Of a DNA stretch of 31,010 nt, positions 17,413-25,991 are shown one piece after another; position 1 is the first letter of the stretch; every line of letters starts with the position of its first letter. The stretch lies in contig DVOT01000124.1 in the NCBI GenBank assembly GCA_018713425.1, forward strand, positions 1-31,010, written 5' to 3'. The position numbers were made by a program, and so were the translations under genes. Source of the stretch: Alectryocaccomicrobium faecavium. Its GTDB lineage: Bacteria > Bacillota > Clostridia > Christensenellales > Aristaeellaceae. Under the pieces are notes generated by a model that saw nothing but the letters and a program-made list of their open reading frames with translations, ran no database searches and was not told the DNA's origin.

Positions 17413-20400
17413 TCAGGAATTGGCGGCGAGATACACAAAGCTGCGGTACAAATCGTAATACTCCTTGTTCTTTGCGTAGGAACTGGACTCATCATACACT
17501 CTGCCGATCAATTCCATCGTCTGGCGGCCTTCGCTGAGCCAGCGATAGAAATTCACGCCGCGTCCGCCCTTGACGGCATAGGTTTCTTCGTCCATATCGA
17601 TATCGAACTGCGCGCAGACCCACACAACGCCCTCATAGCCCATTTCCGTGCGATAGGAGGAAACATTGAGGCTATCGAGCAGCCCGGTCGGGGCGGCGTT
17701 GAGGTTGGTGGCCACAACGCTGTGCGCATTCAGCAGCGCATCAAATTCCGGCTTCTGCCAATACACGCTCATGCACGCGCGGGCATTTTCGGCCAACGCG
17801 TCGGGGAAGGTGATTTCATAGGAGAAATCCAGGTTGCCTTCCGGCGTGAGCGCAACGGTCATGGTGCCGATTTCGATGCCCTTATAGGCGAGGATGGGCA
17901 AGGTCATGCTGCCATTTGCCCGCGCCGCCAGGGCGGCCAGATCGATGGGCGTGGCGAAGCGGTGCGCCATGGCGCCGGTATCCAGCATGCCGGTGAAGCT
18001 GGCGCCAAGCACTTCCGCGACAGCGCCCGACGCGAGTTCACGCGCCACGCGATAGGTTGCGGTTTGCGTGTTGCCGCAGAAATCCTCCACGGCGATGCGC
18101 ACTTCATCGCCTTCCGCGAGCGGCAAATCCAGCGTTTCGCTGCAGAAATAGCCCGCGTCCAGCGCGACCAGCGCCACGCCTTCGCGCTCGCCGTTCGCGC
18201 GGATGATATCGATGCGCACATCGGTCGTTCCCTGTTCCACAAAGCCCCAGATCGCGTCGCTGCCATCGACCAGTTCGCTGCCCAGCGCCGGCCGGTCCAC
18301 ATGGTCCTTGTAGGTGACCACAATGGAAGCTTCACCGCCGGACAGATCATCGTAAGCGATGCTGATGGTGGTCGGCACGCCCACGGGGAAATCGATATCC
18401 TCGAAGTTCACTTCATAGGCCCATTGCCGGGTGGCGCCATCGTAAACGGCATTGCCCGGCAGCGCTGCCAGCGCGAAGGAGCGGCCGCCGAAGGACAGGG
18501 TCATCTTTTCCCAGGAAGTCGCGTCGCCAAAGAAGGTCAGCGTACGGTTGGGCACGGTTTCGCGCTCCATGGGCCGCACATTGATGCTCAGGCCCGAACT
18601 GGCCGGGCTGCGCTCGACGGTGATGGTGTGCGTGACCGTATGGCCGACGCAATCCTGATAGGTCACCGTGATCACATCGCCGGAATGCGGCAGCAGGGAA
18701 GGCGTATTCTTCCAAGCGGTAGCGTTGGTCCAGGTGATGGTATCGCCCTTTTCCGTGGACGCCTGGAGGTTGAGCACGCTGCCGCCAAACGTGCCCGTCG
18801 CGGTGGGTTCGCCGCCCACGTTGTCCGCAATGGTCAGTTCGATGGTGGCGCTATCGTTGCGGTTGGGCACGGTTTGCGTGGTGTTCTCCGCGCCCGTATC
18901 GAAGGCAACGCTGCCCGACACCGAATCCACAGTGTGGTCCCAAACGTCCAGCAGCGTAACCGTGAAGTTGAGCTGCGCGGTGGGATTGGTGCCATACCAG
19001 CCCGCGTTCCCGCCCAGGCCCTGCAGCTGGCTGAGCTTGATGCCAGCTTTCGCTTCGCTATAGGGGAAATAGAGGTTTTGTCCATTCGCTGTAATCTGGA
19101 TCACGTCGTCAAGGCTCACATAGTCCTCGTCCGGTGCGGTATCTGTTGCCGTCACCTGGATGAGGCCGCCTTCATCGAGCACATAGCTCGCTTCGCCCTG
19201 CACGTAGGGCTTCATGCCCGAGCCAGCCCGATAATCCACCGTGAGCGTCACCGGGCCAACGGAGGCAACGGTTTGCTTCGCGTCTTCGAAAGGAGCGTTC
19301 TTCCCGCTATCCGCCCCGGCATCCGCGCCAATGTAGACCGTGACCGTGACTTCCGTGTCCTTGGGCAGATACGACTTCCACGATGGGATCCCATTGCCCG
19401 GAACATAATCAAGCTGAGGGATTTCCAGCGTATACGCATAAGTGCCAGCAGCAGTGCCAGGCGCGAACTTGTCCGTGTCCACGGTGAGCGGCGGCAAGGT
19501 GCCCACCCAGTTCTGCACCTCACCGTCAACGCCCGTGCTATCGACGGAAACTTCCACCGTCACATTCGCGAAGAAAGTGTCCAGCGGCAGAAGTTGCCCG
19601 TCAGCCGGTGGCGCGATGGTGATCGTGGTATTATTCTGGTGGCTATGAATTTCGCCCAGCGCCACGCTCCAGGTAATGTCATCGGTGATGGTGAACCAGC
19701 TGCCCTTCTTTGTGCTATCCGCATCCATTTGCGCCGGCACAAAGTAGAGGAGATAGTTGCCCTGCCGAATCGGCTTATCCGCCTCCGCGGACAGGTACGC
19801 GTTGTCCTCCGTTGGCGTAATCTCGTAATCGCCGGGCTGCTCGTCCTTATTAACGCGCTGGAACATGCCGATTTCCAGCTTATCGTCCTCCACCAAGCCG
19901 GATTCCTCTTCGCCCTCGAGCGACAGGAATTCCACCTGCAACCCGTCCTTATCAAACTTGGGATCCACCAGGCCAAAGTCCTTTTTGCCCGTCACCTGCA
20001 CGTTCACCGGGCGCGGCTGGATGAACAGCTCGCCGGACTCCAATGCGATGGAGAATTGCGTGGAGACGTCTTCTTCTTCGCCATCCACCCGCATGATCAC
20101 CCTCATCGCTTTCACAAGCGCTTCCACATTCTCAAGGATATACGGCACATCCAAATCCTCGTTGGCGTCCGTCTCCTTCAGCTCCACACCCTCGAACGAC
20201 AGATAGAAGGTCACGTTCTCGCCGCTGGCGGTTTGATAGTCAAAAGCCACCGTTCCATTGGCTTTGTCAACCTCCGCAACGTTACCGCCATCGATTGTTC
20301 CGACAATGTCTTCCTCCAGCGCGGCTTCTGCAAAGCCCTGCAGGGAGTGCTCCTGACCGTCATAAGTGATGGTATCGCTCTTGCCCGTTAGGTTAATCGC

Positions 20401-23400
20401 AAAAGGTTCCGTGCGCTTTGTGATTTCCAACGTGCCATTACGAAGGGTTATCGCGAAGTTGGGCACCCGATCCAGCTCATCAGGGGTATACGTAACATGG
20501 TCCACGATAACACTCGTAATTATGTTGTTGGGCTCTATGTTGTCAGGTTCCTCCGCAACGAAGCGCACGCCGCCTTCCACAGTAGCGGTCAGCTCTGTTC
20601 CATCTATCAGGGTTATGGGTTCCGTCGTATAGGTCAGAGTTGCTATGTCCTCATCCGTTGCGGTTTCCTTGTCCAAAACCGCGTATCCGGCATTCGTCAG
20701 CTCTCCGCCATCAAATTCCTGTTCAGCACTCGCCGCCACAAGCACTATGGGCCGCTTGGCGATGGTCAGCGTGCCAGGTATCACCTCAATGGTAAAGTTA
20801 TCCTTCACATCTTGCCCATTCAGAGACACTGTGCTGTCTTGGTTAATGGTTTCTTCCTCTTTCTCGTCAGCCGGGCACTTGTACGCGCCTGCGTCTGTCT
20901 CCGTCCGGCTGATCTCAGGATGCGTCAGTTCCACCGTGTATGTTGTGCCCGCGCCCACGGTGAACGTTACCTTATTGTTCTCCGCGTCCACCCTGCCTGG
21001 GAATTGTCCATTGCCCAAATCGAGCGTTGCGCTCTCCAAGCCTTCTACCGTATGCTCCTGGCCATCGTAGGTGTATTCATCGCTGTTGACCTTGAGCACA
21101 ATCTCATAGGGATCCTCGCGGTTCTTAATGGTCAGCGTGCCATTTAAGGTCACAATGTCGTAATTGTCCTCATCGCCGCCTTCAACCCACCAATTCTTGA
21201 CGAAGTTTGTCGTTGATCCCGGCGTCACCTGCGGGTCGCTCTCAACCTCCGCGTAGATGAATTCGCCCGCTACGTCTCGAATGGCGATGGGGCCTTCTTC
21301 ATACTCCGTTCCTTCCGGCGCTACCGAGTGATGCCCATCCAAAACGGCATACCAGTCGTTCGTCAGGGGTTCGAAGTTATACTCCTTGTCCGCGCTTGCG
21401 GCGACGACCGTTATCTTCTTCTTTTGGATTACGACGTCTTCCGCAGGCGTTGGCACATTGAACGTTACGTCGTAGTTCGGATTCGAATTCTTGAAATCCT
21501 CCTCCAAGAACGTGATGGAATATGTGCCCGCGTCCTTCTTCAAAACGCCCTTTCCTTCCTTTAGCTGAACTTGCTCCTGCGCAACGTAGTCGGATTCGAG
21601 TCCAAGCTCCTTCAGCTTGTTTAGCGAATCTTCCGCCACCGTTGCTTTAAACTGTTTCAGCTCCTGCTCTTGCCCATTGTAGACAAGATTATCAGGAACT
21701 ATTTGTTGAATGTCAACGGTAATAGCCAGGGGCGCAATCTTGACTGTAGTATCTTGCCAGTCATCGCTCAGCTTATACGTAATGGCGAAATTGTCCATGT
21801 CCACGCCTTCGGGCGCAGTAGAGGTAAAATTGTCCGCGGCCAGCGTTACCGGATACTCGCCCGCGTCTTCCTTCGTATACTCAGCCACCGCTCCAGCCGT
21901 CAGCGTGACTTTTTGGGCAATTGCATCCACAATATCAGAAAGCTTCTCCGGAATGTTCTCCGGCGCCGTGGTAACCTCTGCCGAAGAAACATGCACCAAT
22001 TGTTGCGGCTGCCCATCGTAGGTCAAATTCGTCGCTGCGGTTGGCGAGACCGTTATGGCAAGCTCGCGGGGCAAAATTTTCAGCTGAGCCTTCGCAAAAT
22101 ATGTGCCGGTGATATAAGCAGAGCTTATATATTCATCTTCCCCATTATACTTGAATTTCGGTTCCCATGTCACCTCCACTGTGCCATCCGCCACATCGGT
22201 TACTTTCTCGTCCTCATCTGCTACATAAGGAGCGTAAGTAATCATGCCCGTGTTGCCTGTTACCGCAACCGCAAACTCAGCCGCGTGCTCCTCGCCATCA
22301 TAAGGGAACTCGTCTTGTGTGACTTCAACTACCACATTCAGCATCACGGTCAGCGACGCTTCGGTGAGAGCGTCAACGTTAAACGTATAGTTGCTTGTTA
22401 CATCGTTCGAAGCGCCATCAACGATCTTCACATCCTCAACACCCGCGGTGATCGTATACTTGCCCGGCGCGGTGATCGTGCCATTATTCTGCACGCTCGG
22501 CCGCACGCTAAGCGTATGGCCTTCAAGCAGGTTCACCGGCCGCAAACATCCTACGTTCGCCAGATAGGCATCGTTGTCATTAGTGCCATTGTACTCTACC
22601 ATCAACGTGTCCTCGTCGAACGCGAGAGCGCCCAGTTCACGCGCAACGATGCGGTATGTTGCTGACGCGCTCGCGCCCTTATACGCGCCTATACCGGTGA
22701 CCGTGACGGTAACTACCGAGCCGGCATTGTCCCCGTTCGTTTCATTCTGCGTAACTGTATAGTCCGTTTTTTCTGTAAGGGTATTCCCAGCTTCGTCTTG
22801 GACGCTGGGGCTCCAAGGTTCGTCGTACGTTAGCTCCCCATTCACAGGCGCATTGACTATTTTTATGGTAGGCATCGGTTCCGGAACCGTTGGCTCTTCG
22901 CCGCCCTCCTGCTGCTCGTTGCCGCCTGCCGACTCGTTGCCATCCTGCTGCTCGTTGCCGTCAGTCGCGCCATTGCCGCCTGCCGACTCGTTGCCATCCT
23001 GCTGCTCGTTGCCGTCAGCCGAGCCATTGCCGCCCGCCAACTCGTTGCCGCCGGTCGGCTCGTTGCCACCGGCCGGCTCATTGCCACCGGTCGGCTCATT
23101 GCCACCGGTCGGCTCGTTGCCACCGGTCGGCTCGTTACCACCGGTCGGCTCGCCGCCCGTGGGAACATTGCCACCGGCCGGTTCGTTACCACCGGTCGGT
23201 GCGTTGCCACCGGACGGGTCGTTGCCACCGGTCGGCTCGCCGCCCGTGGGAACATTGCCACCGGTCGGCTCGTTGCCACCGGTCGGTGCGCCGCCAGGGA
23301 TGCTGGGATCCCCAGAACCAATAACGACATCGCCAGTGCCCATGTCGCCCGTGGCAAAACCAATGGGCGCCACCATGGTGGCCAGCATCGTCAAAACGAC

Positions 23401-23433
23401 CAGAACGCTGAGCATCTTTCTCCAGGTTCTCAT
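17413..23433 (-). CDS. Large secreted multi-domain protein with hexapeptide repeats and MBG-type Ig-like domains
   Basis: 2006 residues from the ATG at 23433, chosen because GGGAGG lies eight bases upstream and a signal peptide (MRTWRKMLSVLVVLTMLATM...) follows at once; an ATG seven codons upstream lacks this. Residues about 45-180 are EPTGGN-type hexapeptide repeats turning into EQQDGNESAGGN. Residues about 190-1300 hold a series of MBG-type domains marked by FPYDGEEH, LTYDGQPQQL, LVYNGQEQEL, YTYDGQEHTV and ITYDGQEHSL. The rest has more beta domains, some with Ig-like endings such as VAVEDFCGN, and a C-terminal 120-residue part with no match I know (VVWVCAQFDIDMDEETYAV, YRWLSEGRQTMEL). No membrane segment or LPXTG motif is seen at the C-terminus, so it may be released or held by non-covalent contacts. 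A surface, matrix or adhesin-like role is inferred from the domain type only. Confidence 0.85.
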   Translation of the reverse strand: MRTWRKMLSVLVVLTMLATMVAPIGFATGDMGTGDVVIGSGDPSIPGGAPTGGNEPTGGNVPTGGEPTGGNDPSGGNAPTGGNEPAGGNVPTGGEPTGGNEPTGGNEPTGGNEPTGGNEPAGGNEPTGGNELAGGNGSADGNEQQDGNESAGGNGATDGNEQQDGNESAGGNEQQEGGEEPTVPEPMPTIKIVNAPVNGELTYDEPWSPSVQDEAGNTLTEKTDYTVTQNETNGDNAGSVVTVTVTGIGAYKGASASATYRIVARELGALAFDEDTLMVEYNGTNDNDAYLANVGCLRPVNLLEGHTLSVRPSVQNNGTITAPGKYTITAGVEDVKIVDGASNDVTSNYTFNVDALTEASLTVMLNVVVEVTQDEFPYDGEEHAAEFAVAVTGNTGMITYAPYVADEDEKVTDVADGTVEVTWEPKFKYNGEDEYISSAYITGTYFAKAQLKILPRELAITVSPTAATNLTYDGQPQQLVHVSSAEVTTAPENIPEKLSDIVDAIAQKVTLTAGAVAEYTKEDAGEYPVTLAADNFTSTAPEGVDMDNFAITYKLSDDWQDTTVKIAPLAITVDIQQIVPDNLVYNGQEQELKQFKATVAEDSLNKLKELGLESDYVAQEQVQLKEGKGVLKKDAGTYSITFLEEDFKNSNPNYDVTFNVPTPAEDVVIQKKKITVVAASADKEYNFEPLTNDWYAVLDGHHSVAPEGTEYEEGPIAIRDVAGEFIYAEVESDPQVTPGSTTNFVKNWWVEGGDEDNYDIVTLNGTLTIKNREDPYEIVLKVNSDEYTYDGQEHTVEGLESATLDLGNGQFPGRVDAENNKVTFTVGAGTTYTVELTHPEISRTETDAGAYKCPADEKEEETINQDSTVSLNGQDVKDNFTIEVIPGTLTIAKRPIVLVAASAEQEFDGGELTNAGYAVLDKETATDEDIATLTYTTEPITLIDGTELTATVEGGVRFVAEEPDNIEPNNIITSVIVDHVTYTPDELDRVPNFAITLRNGTLEITKRTEPFAINLTGKSDTITYDGQEHSLQGFAEAALEEDIVGTIDGGNVAEVDKANGTVAFDYQTASGENVTFYLSFEGVELKETDANEDLDVPYILENVEALVKAMRVIMRVDGEEEDVSTQFSIALESGELFIQPRPVNVQVTGKKDFGLVDPKFDKDGLQVEFLSLEGEEESGLVEDDKLEIGMFQRVNKDEQPGDYEITPTEDNAYLSAEADKPIRQGNYLLYFVPAQMDADSTKKGSWFTITDDITWSVALGEIHSHQNNTTITIAPPADGQLLPLDTFFANVTVEVSVDSTGVDGEVQNWVGTLPPLTVDTDKFAPGTAAGTYAYTLEIPQLDYVPGNGIPSWKSYLPKDTEVTVTVYIGADAGADSGKNAPFEDAKQTVASVGPVTLTVDYRAGSGMKPYVQGEASYVLDEGGLIQVTATDTAPDEDYVSLDDVIQITANGQNLYFPYSEAKAGIKLSQLQGLGGNAGWYGTNPTAQLNFTVTLLDVWDHTVDSVSGSVAFDTGAENTTQTVPNRNDSATIELTIADNVGGEPTATGTFGGSVLNLQASTEKGDTITWTNATAWKNTPSLLPHSGDVITVTYQDCVGHTVTHTITVERSPASSGLSINVRPMERETVPNRTLTFFGDATSWEKMTLSFGGRSFALAALPGNAVYDGATRQWAYEVNFEDIDFPVGVPTTISIAYDDLSGGEASIVVTYKDHVDRPALGSELVDGSDAIWGFVEQGTTDVRIDIIRANGEREGVALVALDAGYFCSETLDLPLAEGDEVRIAVEDFCGNTQTATYRVARELASGAVAEVLGASFTGMLDTGAMAHRFATPIDLAALAARANGSMTLPILAYKGIEIGTMTVALTPEGNLDFSYEITFPDALAENARACMSVYWQKPEFDALLNAHSVVATNLNAAPTGLLDSLNVSSYRTEMGYEGVVWVCAQFDIDMDEETYAVKGGRGVNFYRWLSEGRQTMELIGRVYDESSSYAKNKEYYDLYRSFVYLAANS
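22908..23290 (-). repeat. Hexapeptide-coding 18-base repeats (EPTGGN type)
   Basis: Units such as plus-strand ttgccaccggtcggctcg recur with small changes and encode EPTGGN. They are followed by longer units encoding EQQDGNESAGGN. The copies are close enough in sequence to expand or contract by slippage without shifting the frame. Confidence 0.85.
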
Positions 23434-23441
23434 CTGCGTTT

Positions 23442-23447
23442 CCTCCC
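23442..23447 (-). promoter_or_regulatory. Ribosome binding site that fixes the start of the large secreted MBG protein
   Basis: GGGAGG lies eight bases before the ATG at 23433. The upstream in-frame ATG at 23454 would add MDWEETQ encoded by the ribosome binding site itself. Confidence 0.7.
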
Positions 23448-23620
23448 AATCCAATGATTCTTTCCATCGTTGGCCCTATATATCAAGGCTGTTGTCCACC
23501 GCCCGTTCGCGCCTTCCAATCTGCTTGCTGCCGAAGGGCTCCCGGCCAGCGCCGCCCGTAAGCGAGAGCAACCGCCATTGCATTCGCAAAACACTGCGCA
23601 ACCGTTTATAAGCGCGCCAA

Positions 23621-23647
23621 ACAGAGCGGCGCATAGCGCCCCTCTGT
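23621..23647 (-). promoter_or_regulatory. 27-base near-perfect palindrome between the DUF4176 and large MBG genes
   Basis: The two arms ACAGAG-GGCGC and GCGCC-CTCTGT pair over 11 bases, with one G/G mismatch and a 3-base centre. On the minus strand a TTGACA (23650-23645) overlaps its upstream edge. No good -10 box was found at the right distance. It could be an operator, or a weak terminator since GTTTGG follows. It is the only strong structure in the 319-base gap 23434-23752, in which I see no gene. Confidence 0.4.
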
Positions 23648-23752
23648 CAAACCCGTTGGTTGCTTTTGTCCCTCAAAAGCCATAGGCAAAATCCCTTCTC
23701 CCGGCAAGAATCCACCCGGCACATAGCCGCCGGATGCGCCGCTGCGCGAAGA

Positions 23753-24013
23753 TCAGCCTTCCATTGCGTTGAGCCTGCGCAAAAATTCTAGGCTTTCCCC
23801 ATCCTGCAGGCCGACGAAATACAGCCGCTCGATCTGCTCGCCATCGAACAGATACAGCTGCTCCGCGTTGAGAATCCCTTCTGGAAACAAGCATCCGCTA
23901 TAATCCCAAACCTTGTCCCCATCCGCCTGCTTTTGCTTCACGCCCACAATCATCACGCGCTTGGTGCTGCCCTTGAGCAACACCACCGAACCAATGGGCA
24001 AAAACTTTTTCAT
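23753..24013 (-). CDS. DUF4176 family protein
   Basis: 86 residues from the ATG at 24013 (GAAAGGA about ten bases upstream); an ATG further up adds residues that do not belong to the family. The sequence LPIGSVVLLKGSTKRVMIVG, a following DYSGCLFPEGI segment, and YLFDGEQIERLYFVGLQD fit the DUF4176 pattern. That family is common in type VII secretion loci of Bacillota, often next to secreted toxins or WXG100 proteins. It is cytoplasmic with no signal peptide. Its exact role is not established; a chaperone or adaptor role for the candidate substrate encoded 89 bases upstream is an inference from position. Confidence 0.8.
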   Translation of the reverse strand: MKKFLPIGSVVLLKGSTKRVMIVGVKQKQADGDKVWDYSGCLFPEGILNAEQLYLFDGEQIERLYFVGLQDGESLEFLRRLNAMEG

Positions 24014-24102
24014 TGCCGGTTCATCCTTTCTTCCGCCGCAGAGCGGGCGCAAAATCGCCATGGAAAACGCATGCCTGGCCATCGCGGCGCCCTTTTCCCC
24101 GC

Positions 24103-25176
24103 CTATTTTTCAAGCAAATCCAAGAAAGCGTCCCATCCGGCTTCGTTTGGGCCGATGGAAATGCCCACCTTGGGGCCAATGCCCGCCGCGGCTCCGCCTT
24201 CCACCTTCCAAATGTTGTCCTGGATCCCAGCCGTGCCTTCAACGCCCACTGCGCCTACGTAGCCGCCCAAAGTGGCCGTGATTTCCACGCCCAGGATGTT
24301 GATCTTGCCTTCCAGCTCGCCCTCCAAAATCGACGCTATGGCACTGCCGCTGAGGTAGGCGTTCAAGCCATCCTCGCCCACAGAAACCGTGCCTTCGCCC
24401 GAAAGCCCGACGTTGCCCACGCTGCCATTGGCGGAAAGCTCCGAGCCAAACATGTCGTCGCCCGCTTCCACGCTGCCATCCACGGAAAGGGCCTCCACAT
24501 CCACGCCTACGCCCACCGTGCCTTCCATCAGCTTGGCGGCGCCATTTTGCTTGTCATCCCAAGTTTCCTTGTAAAACGAAAACTTGAAATCGCGCTTGAC
24601 TTCCAGCTTGCCGATATAGCCATTGACCTCGCCCTTGACATCCCCTGTTTCGAAAGCGGCGCTGCCCTTGCCAATCCAGGCGACGACGTTGTCCCCATCC
24701 GGGCTAGTCTCGCTGCCGAACCACGATCCTTCCCTCCGGCTGCGCCACTGGCCCGTGTCGCGCTCCGGTTCGTGCAGCGCCGCGCTGCCTTCCTCGCCGC
24801 GCTGGAAGGGAAGATAACCGCCGCCTTCGCCCGCCTTTTCATAGGCGAAATCCCGCAGGGCGCTCACGCTCTCCGCGGCCGCAATCGCCGCGCGCTCTGC
24901 CTCATCCAGCAGCGTTTGCGTTTTGTCCACGCCAGCGGTCACGGCCTCCACGCTTTCCGCCGCCTTTTGCACGCCCGCGCGGATGAGATGCAGCACCACG
25001 CGGGCAGTGCCATTTGCGCGGCCGGAAGAAAAGCGGATTGTATCCCACCAATCTCCAGAGGTGTCCACGTGCGACAAATCCCCCGCAATCTCCTCCAGAG
25101 AACCCGACAGCCGCTTCAGCTCCACCATCGCGTCAGACAGAACGTCGCTGCTGTACAGAATGCGGTCGCTCATCAT
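24103..25176 (-). CDS. Candidate type VII-secreted protein: helical N-terminus, glycine-rich C-terminal domain
   Basis: 357 residues from the first of two ATGs (25176), with GGGGGAG nine bases upstream (25186-25192). Residues 1-120 are predicted helical (LSDAMVELKRLSGSLEEIAG, then AAESVEAVTAGVDKTQTLLD), resembling the ESX-type N-terminal module of larger type VII substrates. There is no clear WXG and no signal peptide. After a polar linker (about 125-175), residues 180-345 are made of alternating Gly/Val/Ser repeats (GTVGVGVDVEALSVDGSVEA, GNVGLSGEGTVSVGEDGLNA, TLGGYVGAVGVEGTAGIQDN). These suggest a repeated beta or membrane-active domain. I do not recognise catalytic residues. Its place between WXG100 genes and DUF4176 supports secretion by the EssC system. 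Toxin, structural or surface roles are all possible. Confidence 0.7.
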   Translation of the reverse strand: MMSDRILYSSDVLSDAMVELKRLSGSLEEIAGDLSHVDTSGDWWDTIRFSSGRANGTARVVLHLIRAGVQKAAESVEAVTAGVDKTQTLLDEAERAAIAAAESVSALRDFAYEKAGEGGGYLPFQRGEEGSAALHEPERDTGQWRSRREGSWFGSETSPDGDNVVAWIGKGSAAFETGDVKGEVNGYIGKLEVKRDFKFSFYKETWDDKQNGAAKLMEGTVGVGVDVEALSVDGSVEAGDDMFGSELSANGSVGNVGLSGEGTVSVGEDGLNAYLSGSAIASILEGELEGKINILGVEITATLGGYVGAVGVEGTAGIQDNIWKVEGGAAAGIGPKVGISIGPNEAGWDAFLDLLEK

Positions 25177-25288
25177 TGTGCTTTTCTCCCCCATTTCCCT
25201 TTCACCTTGGCCGCCAGATTGCCGACCTGGGGCTGCGATCGCCCCTTTTGCCATAAAACAGACCTCTCGCTCCTCTCGGCCAAGCCAA

Positions 25289-25304
25289 ACAGACCAAAGT
25301 CTGT
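25289..25304 (-). terminator. Small hairpin just after the WXG100-like gene at 25309
   Basis: ACAGAC and GTCTGT form a 6-base stem with a 4-base loop, five bases after the stop codon. Only a short TT/GG follows, so it is a weak terminator or attenuator at most. It lies in the largest gap (132 bases) within the secretion gene block downstream of 27990. Confidence 0.3.
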
Positions 25305-25308
25305 CTCT

Positions 25309-25608
25309 TTATTGCCCCGCCAATGCCTCTGCGGCCTGGCGATCGGCCTCTTCCAGGGCATCGGCGTAGCGCATGAGCCCCACATAGAGAAGCTGCATCT
25401 CGCCTTCCAGCAATTTCAGCTCCGCGCGCTCCTTTTCCAGGCGCTGATCCAGCGCGTTCGCCGCGCAGCCGAGGAATTCGCCCTCCAGCAGGTTCTGCAC
25501 GGTACGCAGGCGCGGCGTCGCATCCTGCGCCAGCTTATCGCGGCACAACTTGATCCGGCGCGCTTGCGCGCGAATGGCCGCGGTATCGTATTCGTAATTT
25601 ATGCTCAT
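25309..25608 (-). CDS. WXG100-like small helical protein (FLG in place of WXG)
   Basis: 99 residues, almost all helical, no signal peptide. The centre reads EGEFLGCAANALDQRL: Phe45-Leu46-Gly47 at the turn between two helices, where WXG100 proteins have Trp-x-Gly, followed by the usual small residues and a helix. The length fits WXG100 (about 100). The second helix ends ALEEADRQAAEALAG, which has the Y/x-x-x-D/E-type end typical of type VII substrates only in loose form. It is probably secreted or forms a complex with the larger protein encoded next. A GGAGGAGG lies ten bases before the ATG. Confidence 0.65.
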   Translation of the reverse strand: MSINYEYDTAAIRAQARRIKLCRDKLAQDATPRLRTVQNLLEGEFLGCAANALDQRLEKERAELKLLEGEMQLLYVGLMRYADALEEADRQAAEALAGQ

Positions 25609-25658
25609 GCGCCACCGGCCTCCTCCGGGCTAGAGCGGCAAAAGCCCCTCTGCCCGCG

Positions 25659-25991
25659 TTACAGATTGGATTGATAGCTCGTGCCGACATCCAGGCCTTC
25701 CATCATGCTCCTGGCTTGCTGCTCGTGCTCCTGATAGATCCCCAGCGCCGTTTTCAAATTGGAAACCACGTTGGACATCACCGTTTCGTTCTGCTGCAGG
25801 TTCTTATAGAGCGCATCGAACTGCGCCTTGAATTTTTCGCTGGCCTCGCCATGGTAGGTGCCATCCAGCGTGCGCACTTCATTGGAAATCTTCAGATAGC
25901 TGTTTTCCAGGGCCAGCTTTTTCGTTTCAAAGGTTTGGATCGCCTGTTCCAAGGCTTCCTCGCTCATTTTCAGGTTATCAATGATCGCCAT
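25659..25991 (-). CDS. WXG100-like protein (YHG in place of WXG)
   Basis: 110 residues. Two long helices are joined at TYHGEASEKFKAQFDAL, with Tyr46-His47-Gly48 at the WXG position and the conserved A-x-x-x-F pattern after it. This fits a divergent WXG100 protein. There is no signal peptide. GGAGG lies eight bases before the ATG. The start overlaps the end of the preceding small coiled-coil gene by 14 bases, which suggests coupled translation and perhaps a paired complex. Confidence 0.75.
   Translation of the reverse strand: MAIIDNLKMSEEALEQAIQTFETKKLALENSYLKISNEVRTLDGTYHGEASEKFKAQFDALYKNLQQNETVMSNVVSNLKTALGIYQEHEQQARSMMEGLDVGTSYQSNL

Noticed and set aside
15958..20391. Plus-strand open frame of about 1480 codons
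   Set aside because: It spans the antisense of two clear minus-strand genes and the hairpin and terminator region between them. The translation is His/Arg/Ile-rich, typical of the reverse of GC-rich coding sequence.
22908..23290. Possible CRISPR or intergenic repeat array
   Set aside because: The repeats are 18-base units in frame inside a gene, with no spacers of constant size and no cas genes.
22853..23611. Plus-strand open frame coding for PPVGSLPPVG-type repeats
   Set aside because: It is the reverse of the EPTGGN repeat tract of the secreted protein, and it crosses that gene's start and leader.
23639..23672. Full sigma-A promoter from the TTGACA at 23645-23650
   Set aside because: No acceptable -10 hexamer lies 16-18 bases downstream on the minus strand; only the -35-like box is present, so it is reported within the palindrome entry and not as a promoter.
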